Positions 4,895 to 12,628 of a stretch of DNA of 12,788 nucleotides are shown one piece after another. The stretch lies in contig JAXIUW010218063.1 in assembly GCA_035591015.1 (NCBI GenBank), positions 1 to 12,788 on the forward strand, given 5' to 3'. The number at the start of each line of letters is the position of its first letter. The first letter of the stretch is position 1. Below the pieces are notes generated by a model. That model was not told the origin of the DNA and made no database searches. It saw nothing but the letters and a program-made list of their open reading frames with translations. Both the position numbers and the translations under genes were made by a program. The stretch is from Cephalothrix simula. Lineage: Eukaryota > Nemertea > Palaeonemertea > Archinemertea > Cephalotrichidae.

Positions 4895-7800
4895 ATGACT
4901 CGTTTTATAATATTGTTGTATTTCTGTACGTGTTTGATAGATATTTTGCCAATTTTTGCAGCATTGCCTCACCCGGTGCTGAATGTCGATTTTACACGCA
5001 ATCAGCACGCACCGGTATTGAATTTTTCAATCAAATGTTCATTCTCTAGGAGAGACAGTGACTATCAAACAATCAGTATCAGCATATTTCCAAGAGATAC
5101 AAACCACAATGAGAATTACGTTGCCTCATCGATTTATTTAAATTCTAAATGTGCTTACAGTGGTGTGAGGAAGGCAAATATAAGAGTTGACAACGAATGG
5201 GAAACACTTGCGGATAGTACAGATGTTGAAAAAAGATGGTCACCCATTTACAGGTACACGCCCTCATGTGCGGTTACCGAAACAACATATGAGCTTAGCA
5301 TTCAAATTAATAACCCACAGGAGGGCGATTTGACCATATGGGAATGTAGAGCGCAGGCGACGGATAAAAGACCCCCCGGAAGAGTTAGTGTATCTTCGGC
5401 GTTGACTGAAGCACTAATCGGCTACAGGATGATACCATTCAGCGACGGAAGCGTTGGCGTGCCGCAAAAGGGTCAATCGTTCAATCCACCCGATCCTATA
5501 TTAATTGCTAACCCTGAACATGATTTATTTTTCGTAGGCTGTACGGTTAGTAACTTTCGGTGGATATCTGTTAGCATCACGTCTCAAAGACCCATATGGT
5601 CAGGTTATAAACTTATGCTAAGTCATAAATATTACAGTTCACCCACACAATTTGAGGACTTTGACGATCATACTCTGATACAAGGTGATTTGTACGGAAG
5701 GATAACAGTAGAAGGGAACGCTTCAGTTGCAGCAACCCCTTATTCAAAAAATGATTTTCGACCTACGCTTCAGATGAACCCACCCTCTGTGCTTGAAAAT
5801 CACTTCTGCGGTGATTACAACAATTTAAAACTGACAAACTATCGTAATATGAAAGATATCAGCGATATCACAAAAACAGCGTGCTTCCTTCCGCCACTGG
5901 TTAAATTTCAAGCGAATAAGAGTAAATATTCATACGACCTTGGAACGAGCGGTGTACCATACCATATCCACGAGGACCAAATGAACATGTTGGAGGCCTG
6001 TTGGGATAAAATCTATCTTATCGGCGGTCAGTTGGATAGGATAGTTATAAATCCGTCAAAATTGGCAAAAATTAAACAAGCTGGTCGTATTACAGATACG
6101 GGAGATGCAGTTTTTCCAATTTTGACGAATAACAATGCTCAGAAGTTTACTGATTTTGGAACAATTGATTTGACCGGAGTCGAAACTGTGGCAATTACCC
6201 TACCAAACATACCCGATTCTGCGATGCGAATGCTGAGAAATAAAAAAAATCAAGACACAGCAACTACAAACGTGTTATACAATGTCAGCGACCCATATTC
6301 GTCAAATGATTTGTCTGTGAGACTTGAATACCGACGGCGGCGCACAGTGGATTTGGTTTATCAATTTACAAACGTAGAATCCGACTATAGGTTTCATAAA
6401 ATGAACCAAGTGTGTATGAGAGATGTTCAAAGAGTGGCAGAAGACGGCTGGAAAGTTTTATTGACTCCCACACAGACCGAAGCGTTCTACATGCATTATT
6501 TTAGGGCTGTGAGACAATATCAGTACGTAAAATACGAGATGGCCAAAACAATTCGCCTCTCGGACGGTAGAAACGTGTACAAGTACGAATGTGGAAATCC
6601 ATTTGACCCCAACGAAGATGCAGAGGTTTTATTTTTCTCCAGTGGTTCGTGTGAGAAATTGGAAATTTGCAACCCCGGTGACACGACGGGTAAAGTGAAT
6701 GGTGTTTATAAACTATGCAAATCAGAAGAGTCTTTATTAGTGCCGAATACAAACAAAGACAGTTGGTGTGGAAGCGATACAAGCGGTAAAAACATATACA
6801 CATGGCGTGTTTACATCAAAAATGCACGTGTCAGAGGTGCGCTGTTTCTCACGAAAAAGATAAGGTCGGGAGATGGTAAATATTATGATGGCAGTGTCAG
6901 CTGTGCATCGCCACGTTATGTTTGCTCTTACGGTAGAAAACGTCAAAAGCTTCGCAACTTGGTGTTATTAGACTACTTGAAAGATAAAAGCGGTGCAAAC
7001 ACGGCTGTTGCCTCGCCACTGGACAAAGACGATAAAAAACTCATGAAAGAGCGAATTTATTCTCACGGGGGATTTATAAGACCAGACGAATGCCCACAGT
7101 ACGAGAGTAAGGCATGTAGGGCTACGGAAAAAACCCTGGACAGTTATCGTTTTAAATATAATAATGATAACAAAATAAATAGTCGTCGTCGTGACATGTG
7201 CTGGCACGCTACCACAATAAATAGATGGTTCAATGACTTTTCCCCTTATTCGTATTATGGTGGTAAAGTGAGCAAACGCTTCAATAATTACAATGAGGTT
7301 ACTAGGTACCTGGATAGTGGCATGTTGACTTGGAACACGCGCACCGTTGAAATCGAACATGTCGTAAAACACACTGCAAAGGTTTTCATCAACAAATGCA
7401 ACGAAAATACCTTTGGAAATAATTGCAAAATAGTCAACGGGCACCGAATGGGATTTTATGAAGATTTTGCGCTCGTCCAGTGTCCGTGTCGTTCAGTGGG
7501 ATCTGTATGTAAACGCATGAACAAACCAAATATCGCGGACAACACAGTATTCACAGCGGTTATGAATTGGGAGACAATCATGTCTACAAATCCGAAAATC
7601 GACGCCCAATTGAGATGTGGGACATTTGGAAAGTACGGGGCACGCAAAAGTGTCTATAATATGCTGAGCTATAGAATTTGTTCGAGAAAGGGCTTATCAC
7701 AACCAAATGTCATAACCGATATGAAAATGGCGAAAAAAATATCACAGTTTATGCCCTACTACATGAGACCGTACACAATTCGCCTGAATACGTCATATAT

Positions 7801-9523
7801 CGCTGTAGTGTGTCCATTGTTTATGGGAAATTGTCCAAAACCTAGACACGTGATCTTCAATTTGATAACATACGATGAAATTAACGGACAGAGAATTGAC
7901 ATGTTTTATGAAAAAAAGACCGCTGCAGATGGGACTATCACTTGGAGAAGATGCGTTAAATCTGTAAGCATTTCTGAGCAAAATAGGCACTCGTCTGTAC
8001 TGGATGTACTCCCAGATAGATACAGATCGTTGGCGACTGTTGAAAATTACCAATGCAGCAATGTGGCACCGTTCTCGAGTACATTTGTCCCGCAGAGATC
8101 CGATCCCAAACAACATCCACCTGAAATGGCCATTTTCACCGATCTGTACATTGTCAGTTCCAAATACATGTTCTGTGCATACCCCGAGACGAACCAAATT
8201 ACACCTATAAGCAAATCATCGGATATTTTCGACAAGGAGGGTGTTAACAATATGGGCTGTACGGCGAGAAATTATTTTTCGAATATTGCCAAAGATGCAG
8301 CCAACAAATGGTATGTTTTCACAGTTCGGTACAGCGCCTATTTCGGTGCCTGTGATACGCCATCGTTGCTAGGGAAGTTTGTTTACAGTAAGAATGAACA
8401 CGACGACAATAAAGTTATAAGGTGCACAATGGCCACGAGAGATAGAAAATTTACACTGAAAGAAGCTATGGCGTCAAATTTCCACACAAGAATAGATTAC
8501 GATAAGACTGAGCGCATATGCATACACGATAAAAATACTACGTCGCTTACAATGTTTCTAAACAAAGAGAAAATCGATGCACTACGACAAGGCGACATTA
8601 CAATTATGTCTGATTTTCAATATAGTGTGCCCAATAAAAAGTTCTTGGGTCCTAGAGGCAGAAATCGACAATGGTCTATGCCTGCTGGCAGGTGGTACGT
8701 CGACATTAACAGAGTAAAGGTAATACCACCTTGTTACGATATCCCAGAAACACAGACTAATAATGAACCTATTTCAGCTATACACATTGTACCGTCTGCA
8801 AACGGCGTGCGTGTCAAATGTGGCTTGCCCAGATACATCAATATGGAAATATTCAAAGCTTGTTTGGATACGATTAAAAAGCTGTATCCCTTCAGCATAA
8901 CTGCGATTGTCTACGAAAAAGGCTACCCAACTCGTGTGAGAAAGCGAATTGTAATCGCACAGTCTGCGAAACCGTATACGAGGAACGTGTGTACAATTTC
9001 AAATGATTTACTACCAACGTCACAGGCTAAAGATGCTGTAAATTGTTCAGTTTCTGCATATAACAAAGTTCCAATGGACAATACCATGATAAGTGCTACA
9101 ATACCGGATAATGCCGCGTTGAATCTGTTTAAAATGACAGGGGCCAAATCGCCAAAGGGACTTTTACTCGGTTTTGAATGCAGCCTGGGCAAATTGAGTA
9201 GTGGCGAGGTGAACGGTGGATTGCTCTACAAATACAACGAAAGATTAGAAGCACTGCAGTCGTATTTTAATATTAAGACTACTAATTTGGAGGAGAGAAG
9301 GAAAATAGACGCTCGTGACCAAAAGGAGCGTGAACGAGAAGAACTAGTGAAGAAGGAGGCGAAAAAACGCGCTCTGGAAATAGACATTGATGTCAAGGAC
9401 ACTTTAAAACCCATGTATCTAGTGCTAATTACTGTTTCGATAAGTGTTTTTGTCATTACATTATTTGTTTTTGTGTATCGAATGATTTCTGCGCGAATTT
9501 CACGCAATAAAAACAAAAAATAA
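4895..9523 (+). CDS. Large type I membrane glycoprotein, putative envelope protein (1542 aa)
   Basis: A hydrophobic signal peptide covers about 1-22, with likely cleavage near Ala22/Ala23. A Cys-rich ectodomain of about 1480 residues follows. N-glycosylation sequons are visible at Asn275, 341, 463, 965, 1214 and 1383, among others. A transmembrane helix sits at about 1507-1528 and a basic tail of about 14 residues ends the protein. A four-Arg run at 480-483 followed by Thr fits the furin minimal consensus and could divide it into pieces of about 483 and 1059 residues. A long, very charged, probably helical stem (about 1448-1500) leads straight into the membrane span. I recognise no homologue. 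Size and topology fit a virion envelope or attachment protein. Position after the protease-scaffold gene is suggestive, because some herpesviruses have their glycoprotein B gene there, but I see no decisive glycoprotein B motif and the tail is far shorter. A TATA-like box and the tandem repeats lie just upstream. Confidence 0.85.
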   Translation: MTRFIILLYFCTCLIDILPIFAALPHPVLNVDFTRNQHAPVLNFSIKCSFSRRDSDYQTISISIFPRDTNHNENYVASSIYLNSKCAYSGVRKANIRVDNEWETLADSTDVEKRWSPIYRYTPSCAVTETTYELSIQINNPQEGDLTIWECRAQATDKRPPGRVSVSSALTEALIGYRMIPFSDGSVGVPQKGQSFNPPDPILIANPEHDLFFVGCTVSNFRWISVSITSQRPIWSGYKLMLSHKYYSSPTQFEDFDDHTLIQGDLYGRITVEGNASVAATPYSKNDFRPTLQMNPPSVLENHFCGDYNNLKLTNYRNMKDISDITKTACFLPPLVKFQANKSKYSYDLGTSGVPYHIHEDQMNMLEACWDKIYLIGGQLDRIVINPSKLAKIKQAGRITDTGDAVFPILTNNNAQKFTDFGTIDLTGVETVAITLPNIPDSAMRMLRNKKNQDTATTNVLYNVSDPYSSNDLSVRLEYRRRRTVDLVYQFTNVESDYRFHKMNQVCMRDVQRVAEDGWKVLLTPTQTEAFYMHYFRAVRQYQYVKYEMAKTIRLSDGRNVYKYECGNPFDPNEDAEVLFFSSGSCEKLEICNPGDTTGKVNGVYKLCKSEESLLVPNTNKDSWCGSDTSGKNIYTWRVYIKNARVRGALFLTKKIRSGDGKYYDGSVSCASPRYVCSYGRKRQKLRNLVLLDYLKDKSGANTAVASPLDKDDKKLMKERIYSHGGFIRPDECPQYESKACRATEKTLDSYRFKYNNDNKINSRRRDMCWHATTINRWFNDFSPYSYYGGKVSKRFNNYNEVTRYLDSGMLTWNTRTVEIEHVVKHTAKVFINKCNENTFGNNCKIVNGHRMGFYEDFALVQCPCRSVGSVCKRMNKPNIADNTVFTAVMNWETIMSTNPKIDAQLRCGTFGKYGARKSVYNMLSYRICSRKGLSQPNVITDMKMAKKISQFMPYYMRPYTIRLNTSYIAVVCPLFMGNCPKPRHVIFNLITYDEINGQRIDMFYEKKTAADGTITWRRCVKSVSISEQNRHSSVLDVLPDRYRSLATVENYQCSNVAPFSSTFVPQRSDPKQHPPEMAIFTDLYIVSSKYMFCAYPETNQITPISKSSDIFDKEGVNNMGCTARNYFSNIAKDAANKWYVFTVRYSAYFGACDTPSLLGKFVYSKNEHDDNKVIRCTMATRDRKFTLKEAMASNFHTRIDYDKTERICIHDKNTTSLTMFLNKEKIDALRQGDITIMSDFQYSVPNKKFLGPRGRNRQWSMPAGRWYVDINRVKVIPPCYDIPETQTNNEPISAIHIVPSANGVRVKCGLPRYINMEIFKACLDTIKKLYPFSITAIVYEKGYPTRVRKRIVIAQSAKPYTRNVCTISNDLLPTSQAKDAVNCSVSAYNKVPMDNTMISATIPDNAALNLFKMTGAKSPKGLLLGFECSLGKLSSGEVNGGLLYKYNERLEALQSYFNIKTTNLEERRKIDARDQKEREREELVKKEAKKRALEIDIDVKDTLKPMYLVLITVSISVFVITLFVFVYRMISARISRNKNKK

Positions 9524-9524
9524 A
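9506..9524 (+). terminator. Two AATAAA signals at the glycoprotein stop
   Basis: AATAAA occurs at 9506-9511 inside the last codons and again at 9519-9524, where it contains the stop codon TAA (9521-9523). Overlap of poly(A) signal and stop codon is a compact-genome trait seen in many large DNA viruses. The inverted repeat copies begin about 20 bases later. Confidence 0.5.
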
Positions 9525-9542
9525 TTTTTTGAAAAAAATCTT

Positions 9543-9626
9543 GAAAAATTTTCTAAGTCCAACACTTCCTGTACAGAGTTCAGTTTTCTAACATCATGTT
9601 TATCGAAATCAAGCCAACATCCTGTT
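9543..9626 (-). repeat. Inverted copies of the intergenic repeat family
   Basis: The spacer 9524-9643 holds minus-strand relatives of the repeats at 4627-4821. On the minus strand 9543-9572 reads as ACAGGAAGT, then GTT, then GGACTTAGAAAATTTTTC, so both halves lie almost adjacent. TTCTAACATCATGTT at 9586-9600 is the complement of a diverged AACAGGAAGTTAGAA (two differences). CCAACATCCTGTT at 9614-9626 is the complement of AACAGGAAGTTGG with one change. They lie directly before the next gene, with no clear TATA box between. Confidence 0.7.
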
Positions 9627-9643
9627 TGTGATAAGTTTTTGAA

Positions 9644-11428
9644 ATGGACGATTTTGAAAGCGTTTCTGCGGATGAATGCGACGATGGAGATGGTAGGGGC
9701 AACTCAAACGGTGCAAAAGACAACAAGGGCAACGAAAAGGTGGTCAATTACATTACCTGCGTGTCTCTAGCTGGAAATTTGGCGAAAAAACACGGACATC
9801 ACTTGAATAAGCTTAGAAATAGCATACATCGATCGTCTACGGTGGGTAAAGGCACGAACAAAAGAGATTGGTCACGGGCGTTTAACGAAGGAGAAGAAGC
9901 ATCTTCTGCGGATACAACAAATAAAGGTGCAATTGACGTGATGGGAGACCTAATAAGCAACGAGATTTCTGATTGTGGAATGGCTGGTCACGTCAGCGAC
10001 GGTTCTGTTATACACAGCTACTTGGCATTGGAGGAGGATAGGCACGATGAATATTATAGCCACCAGACTTGTGAAGCGGAGGAAAGTGAATATGACTGGC
10101 GTAAAATTTGCAAAATCATGGACGATAAAAAACGAGCAGCATTATTAAGTAAAATTAACAAAACTCCATGTCCCTTCCAGAAAAATGCGAGCCATGAAGA
10201 GAAGAAAAAAGCACGTGAGAAAGCATTTTCAATGATTGAAACGAGCAATTGGGAGAAATTGTTGTATTTTAGAGGCTATGTCACTGAAGCTGGATTTGTA
10301 TGTCCACTTCCACGTTCAAAAGTTTCGGAGCGTGTTAATAAAAAGCGTCAAAAACAAATAGCCGAAAAACGGCGCCTGCAACAAGATACTACTACAACTA
10401 TCACTAGTAGACAAGCAAACGACGACAACACCGATACAGAAAGTCTAATAAGGGGGGTATTTAGGAATACATCAATCGTAGTAGACGAAGAACAGCCCAC
10501 ACCTCCTCCTTGTAGTCAAATAATTGCACTGAGAGGCTCGATAGATGCAATATACAAAATCAGTAATTCTCCATGGTGGAAAAAACAAACGAAAAAAGAC
10601 ATCATGGAACTCAATAAACCGTGGCTGATGAATTTAAGCGACAACAGTGACGGCGACGATGAAGGACATGGGGGGAGTGGGGATGAAGAAGATGAAAAAT
10701 ATGACGATAGACAATTTAATATTAAAATAGTCGATGTCAAAACGCACAGTAGACCATATTCGATGTACGATCATCAAGAGCCAATAAATCGCGTGTGTTC
10801 TAGTCAATTTCAAGTGGGAATTTATCAATACGCGCTTAAAAGACTTTCCTACTTGGGACACAAGGCATTTTCGCAGATAAACGATACTGATACAGATAAT
10901 ACAGGTACAGGTGACAATGTTATTGACCCTTACACGAAATATTTTGAACTGGAAGAGTTGGCAGCAACATGGATGGAAGAATTTGCGAATCACGAAAAAT
11001 ACAACAAATCTAACATGAACGAAGCTACTGTACCGGCTGACCTCGTACTACGAAAGTTACATTTGTTATTTCGTACGAGTAATCAACATTCGGACAGCAC
11101 TGAAATATTCGGGAAAGACATCTGCGTCCTCATTCGGAAACAAAGCGAGCTGGTGAACAAAAAGATATTAGGAGGGAACGGTTTTATCACGTTAAGAGCA
11201 ATCTTCGAATTGGTACTGCTTCCCAGTCTGATAGCCTTCCTACCACACTACAAAAATTTCACGAATAGCTGCCACGCAGAATTAAGACATTTGAGCAGGA
11301 CACAGTTCGCTTCGTACTTGGAAAATACCGACGCTGCTGCTGTAAATATCAGAGAGTGGGGAGACTACGTTCCAGTAGAACATTTACCATTAGAGCATAT
11401 TCGGCGATTATTGGAAGGGTGTTGGTAA
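9644..11428 (+). CDS. Unknown charged viral protein (594 aa)
   Basis: I do not recognise this family. The ATG has A at -3 and G at +4. The N-terminal ~120 residues are Asp/Gly/Asn-rich and look disordered. A folded-looking block with Trp, Tyr and Cys spans about 148-225. A Lys/Arg-rich segment at about 224-246 may be a nuclear signal. A Thr/Asp-rich linker, a Trp-Trp pair at 311-312 and a strongly acidic tract at about 332-356 follow. From about 358 to the end the protein looks globular and hydrophobic, including 516-533, which is helical but weak as a membrane span. There is no signal peptide. The alternation of ordered blocks with acidic and basic linkers resembles the protein at 98-1534. 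A tegument or nuclear role is possible but unproven. Its stop is 11 bases before the next ATG. Confidence 0.82.
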   Translation: MDDFESVSADECDDGDGRGNSNGAKDNKGNEKVVNYITCVSLAGNLAKKHGHHLNKLRNSIHRSSTVGKGTNKRDWSRAFNEGEEASSADTTNKGAIDVMGDLISNEISDCGMAGHVSDGSVIHSYLALEEDRHDEYYSHQTCEAEESEYDWRKICKIMDDKKRAALLSKINKTPCPFQKNASHEEKKKAREKAFSMIETSNWEKLLYFRGYVTEAGFVCPLPRSKVSERVNKKRQKQIAEKRRLQQDTTTTITSRQANDDNTDTESLIRGVFRNTSIVVDEEQPTPPPCSQIIALRGSIDAIYKISNSPWWKKQTKKDIMELNKPWLMNLSDNSDGDDEGHGGSGDEEDEKYDDRQFNIKIVDVKTHSRPYSMYDHQEPINRVCSSQFQVGIYQYALKRLSYLGHKAFSQINDTDTDNTGTGDNVIDPYTKYFELEELAATWMEEFANHEKYNKSNMNEATVPADLVLRKLHLLFRTSNQHSDSTEIFGKDICVLIRKQSELVNKKILGGNGFITLRAIFELVLLPSLIAFLPHYKNFTNSCHAELRHLSRTQFASYLENTDAAAVNIREWGDYVPVEHLPLEHIRRLLEGCW

Positions 11429-11439
11429 CTAATATAATC

Positions 11440-12174
11440 ATGATGGCTGCTACTGTAGATAATGTAGAACAACAAATTGAAGTAAATGTCATTGATGACA
11501 ATGTGTCTGAGATCGATGATATAAAAACCGAAGTCGGCGATGAAAATGAAGCAGCGGGAGAAAAAGACTTTGAGAGTGACAGCGATATTTTTGCGGAACC
11601 ACCACCACCAAAAGCAATAGAACCCAAGAAAAGGCGACGTGGCGGTAAGAAGGACAAAGCAATAGAAAATGCAAGTGACAAGGAAAATGAAGAAAAAATC
11701 CCAGATGAACCAGCTGCGAAAAAGACTAAACCAAACAACGCTAACTTGGCTATACGTCAATGTTTAAAGAAACGCGTTCTTAATGAAATTGGCTTTGATA
11801 ATCTCGCTGATTGGTGCAAAAACTCGGAAAATGTATACGGTGGCCGTTCAATGCGTTATCACCTTCCTCCAGATGTCCCATGCACACTTGGCAACCCGTA
11901 CATAGTGGGAAAAAACTACACAGCAAAGAAAGCATGTGAACTTCACGCCATCTACCTACTAAAAAAGACCAAGGAACAACGCGATGAAATAAGAGTGCTA
12001 ACAGCGGGTAAAAACGTTGGCTGTTGGTGTTGGATGGACAACATGAATAACAATAAACGCGCCAAGGACCACCCATGCCACGTCGATACCATTCTATGCA
12101 TCTCAAACTCCACTACCGACGAAGAGGCTTTAAAGAATCTACACGAAAAATTACAAGAACTGCAAAAGAAATAA
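11440..12174 (+). CDS. DUF4326-domain protein with acidic/NLS N-terminus (244 aa)
   Basis: Residues about 130-225 match the DUF4326 pattern: VYGGR at 132-136, LGNPY at 150-154, a helical region at about 160-185, GK at 190-191, CWCW at 195-198, and CH at 213-214 followed by VDTIL. The CWC...CH set is the family's signature and could bind a metal. The spacer between CWC and CH (about 15 residues, basic) is longer than the few residues usual in phage members. The first ~100 residues are acidic then basic, with a PPPP run at 54-57 and KKRRR at 63-67 as a probable NLS, so a phage-like domain has been given a eukaryotic nuclear-type leader. The biochemical function of DUF4326 is not known to me. 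Start choice: ATG 11440, or ATG 11443 with a better context (A at -3, G at +4). The frame stays open to ATG 11356, inside the previous gene, which I consider less likely. Confidence 0.78.
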   Translation: MMAATVDNVEQQIEVNVIDDNVSEIDDIKTEVGDENEAAGEKDFESDSDIFAEPPPPKAIEPKKRRRGGKKDKAIENASDKENEEKIPDEPAAKKTKPNNANLAIRQCLKKRVLNEIGFDNLADWCKNSENVYGGRSMRYHLPPDVPCTLGNPYIVGKNYTAKKACELHAIYLLKKTKEQRDEIRVLTAGKNVGCWCWMDNMNNNKRAKDHPCHVDTILCISNSTTDEEALKNLHEKLQELQKK

Positions 12175-12175
12175 A
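12170..12175 (+). terminator. AATAAA overlapping the DUF4326 gene stop
   Basis: AATAAA contains the stop codon TAA (12172-12174), as at the glycoprotein gene stop. A second AATAAA follows at 12275-12280 inside a duplicated ATAAAATGAA (12266-12285). Either could end a transcript covering the 594- and 244-residue genes, which have no signal between them. Confidence 0.45.
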
Positions 12176-12209
12176 CATTTTAAAATTGGTGCTTAAAAAG
12201 GGAAATTAG

Positions 12210-12256
12210 TCCCAACTTCCTGAATGGGATATCCTATCTCAGACAGGAAGTTGGGA
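12210..12256. repeat. Perfect 13-bp inverted repeat of the ACAGGAAGTTGG core
   Basis: TCCCAACTTCCTG (12210-12222) is exactly complementary to CAGGAAGTTGGGA (12244-12256), with a 21-base centre. Both arms are the core of the intergenic repeat family, here head to head, and the left arm is preceded by a remnant of the AAATTAGTC half. It starts 36 bases after the DUF4326 gene stop in the 454-base gene-free stretch 12175-12628. Confidence 0.85.
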
Positions 12257-12342
12257 ATTTGTTTGATAAAATGAAATAAAATGAAATGATATTGTGTAAA
12301 TCTCAGTTGTTTTTGCATTTCTATGTGTGTGACTTGCAGCGT

Positions 12343-12526
12343 AAAATTTTCTAAGTCCCAAGATTTGTTGAAAAAACATTTGGGCTGTTAACATTCATTC
12401 AATGTTAAATGAACTTTGCGCATGAAATTTTCAAAGTCCCACATTTGTTCAGTTAACATTCGAACAAATAAACTTTATACGCATGAAAATTTCTAAGTAC
12501 AGATTTGTTCAGTTAACATTCAATGT
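12343..12526 (-). repeat. Three degenerate tandem units with dyads
   Basis: Three units start with the minus-strand form of GGACTTAGAAAATTTT: 12343-12360, 12425-12441 (one base changed) and 12486-12500 (more diverged). Spacings are about 81 and 61 bases. Units two and three share the identical 19-mer ATTTGTTCAGTTAACATTC (12443-12461 and 12503-12521). Dyads include TTAACATT/AATGTTAA (12388-12395 and 12401-12408) and ATTTGTTC/GAACAAAT (12443-12450 and 12462-12469). AT-rich tandem dyads between genes resemble viral enhancer or origin-type elements in general character only. Confidence 0.7.
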
Positions 12527-12573
12527 CTTTAAGGCAACGCGGGCGTGTCTGTAACATTCATAACAAAAAATTG

Positions 12574-12582
12574 TATTTAAAT
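12574..12582 (+). promoter_or_regulatory. TATA-like promoter element of the right-edge gene
   Basis: TATTTAAAT begins 55 bases before ATG 12629, the same spacing as the boxes at 1721 and 4841. This supports the ATG at 12629 as a genuine gene start. Confidence 0.45.
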
Positions 12583-12628
12583 TGCGACTAGTGGACATCT
12601 ACATACATTTCTCATTCACACACCGACC

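Noticed and set aside
6968-7444. 158-codon minus-strand frame inside the glycoprotein gene
   Set aside because: It is fully inside a well-supported 1542-codon gene and has no family features.
4895-9523. Identification of the giant glycoprotein as a herpesvirus glycoprotein B homologue
   Set aside because: Only location, size class and a mid-protein basic site are suggestive. I see no conserved glycoprotein B motif, the tail is about 14 residues and the protein is far longer.
11356-11439. Upstream ATG extending the DUF4326 gene into the previous gene
   Set aside because: It would overlap the 594-residue gene by 73 bases. The added residues look like a shadow of that gene, while ATGs 11440/11443 sit naturally 11-14 bases after its stop.
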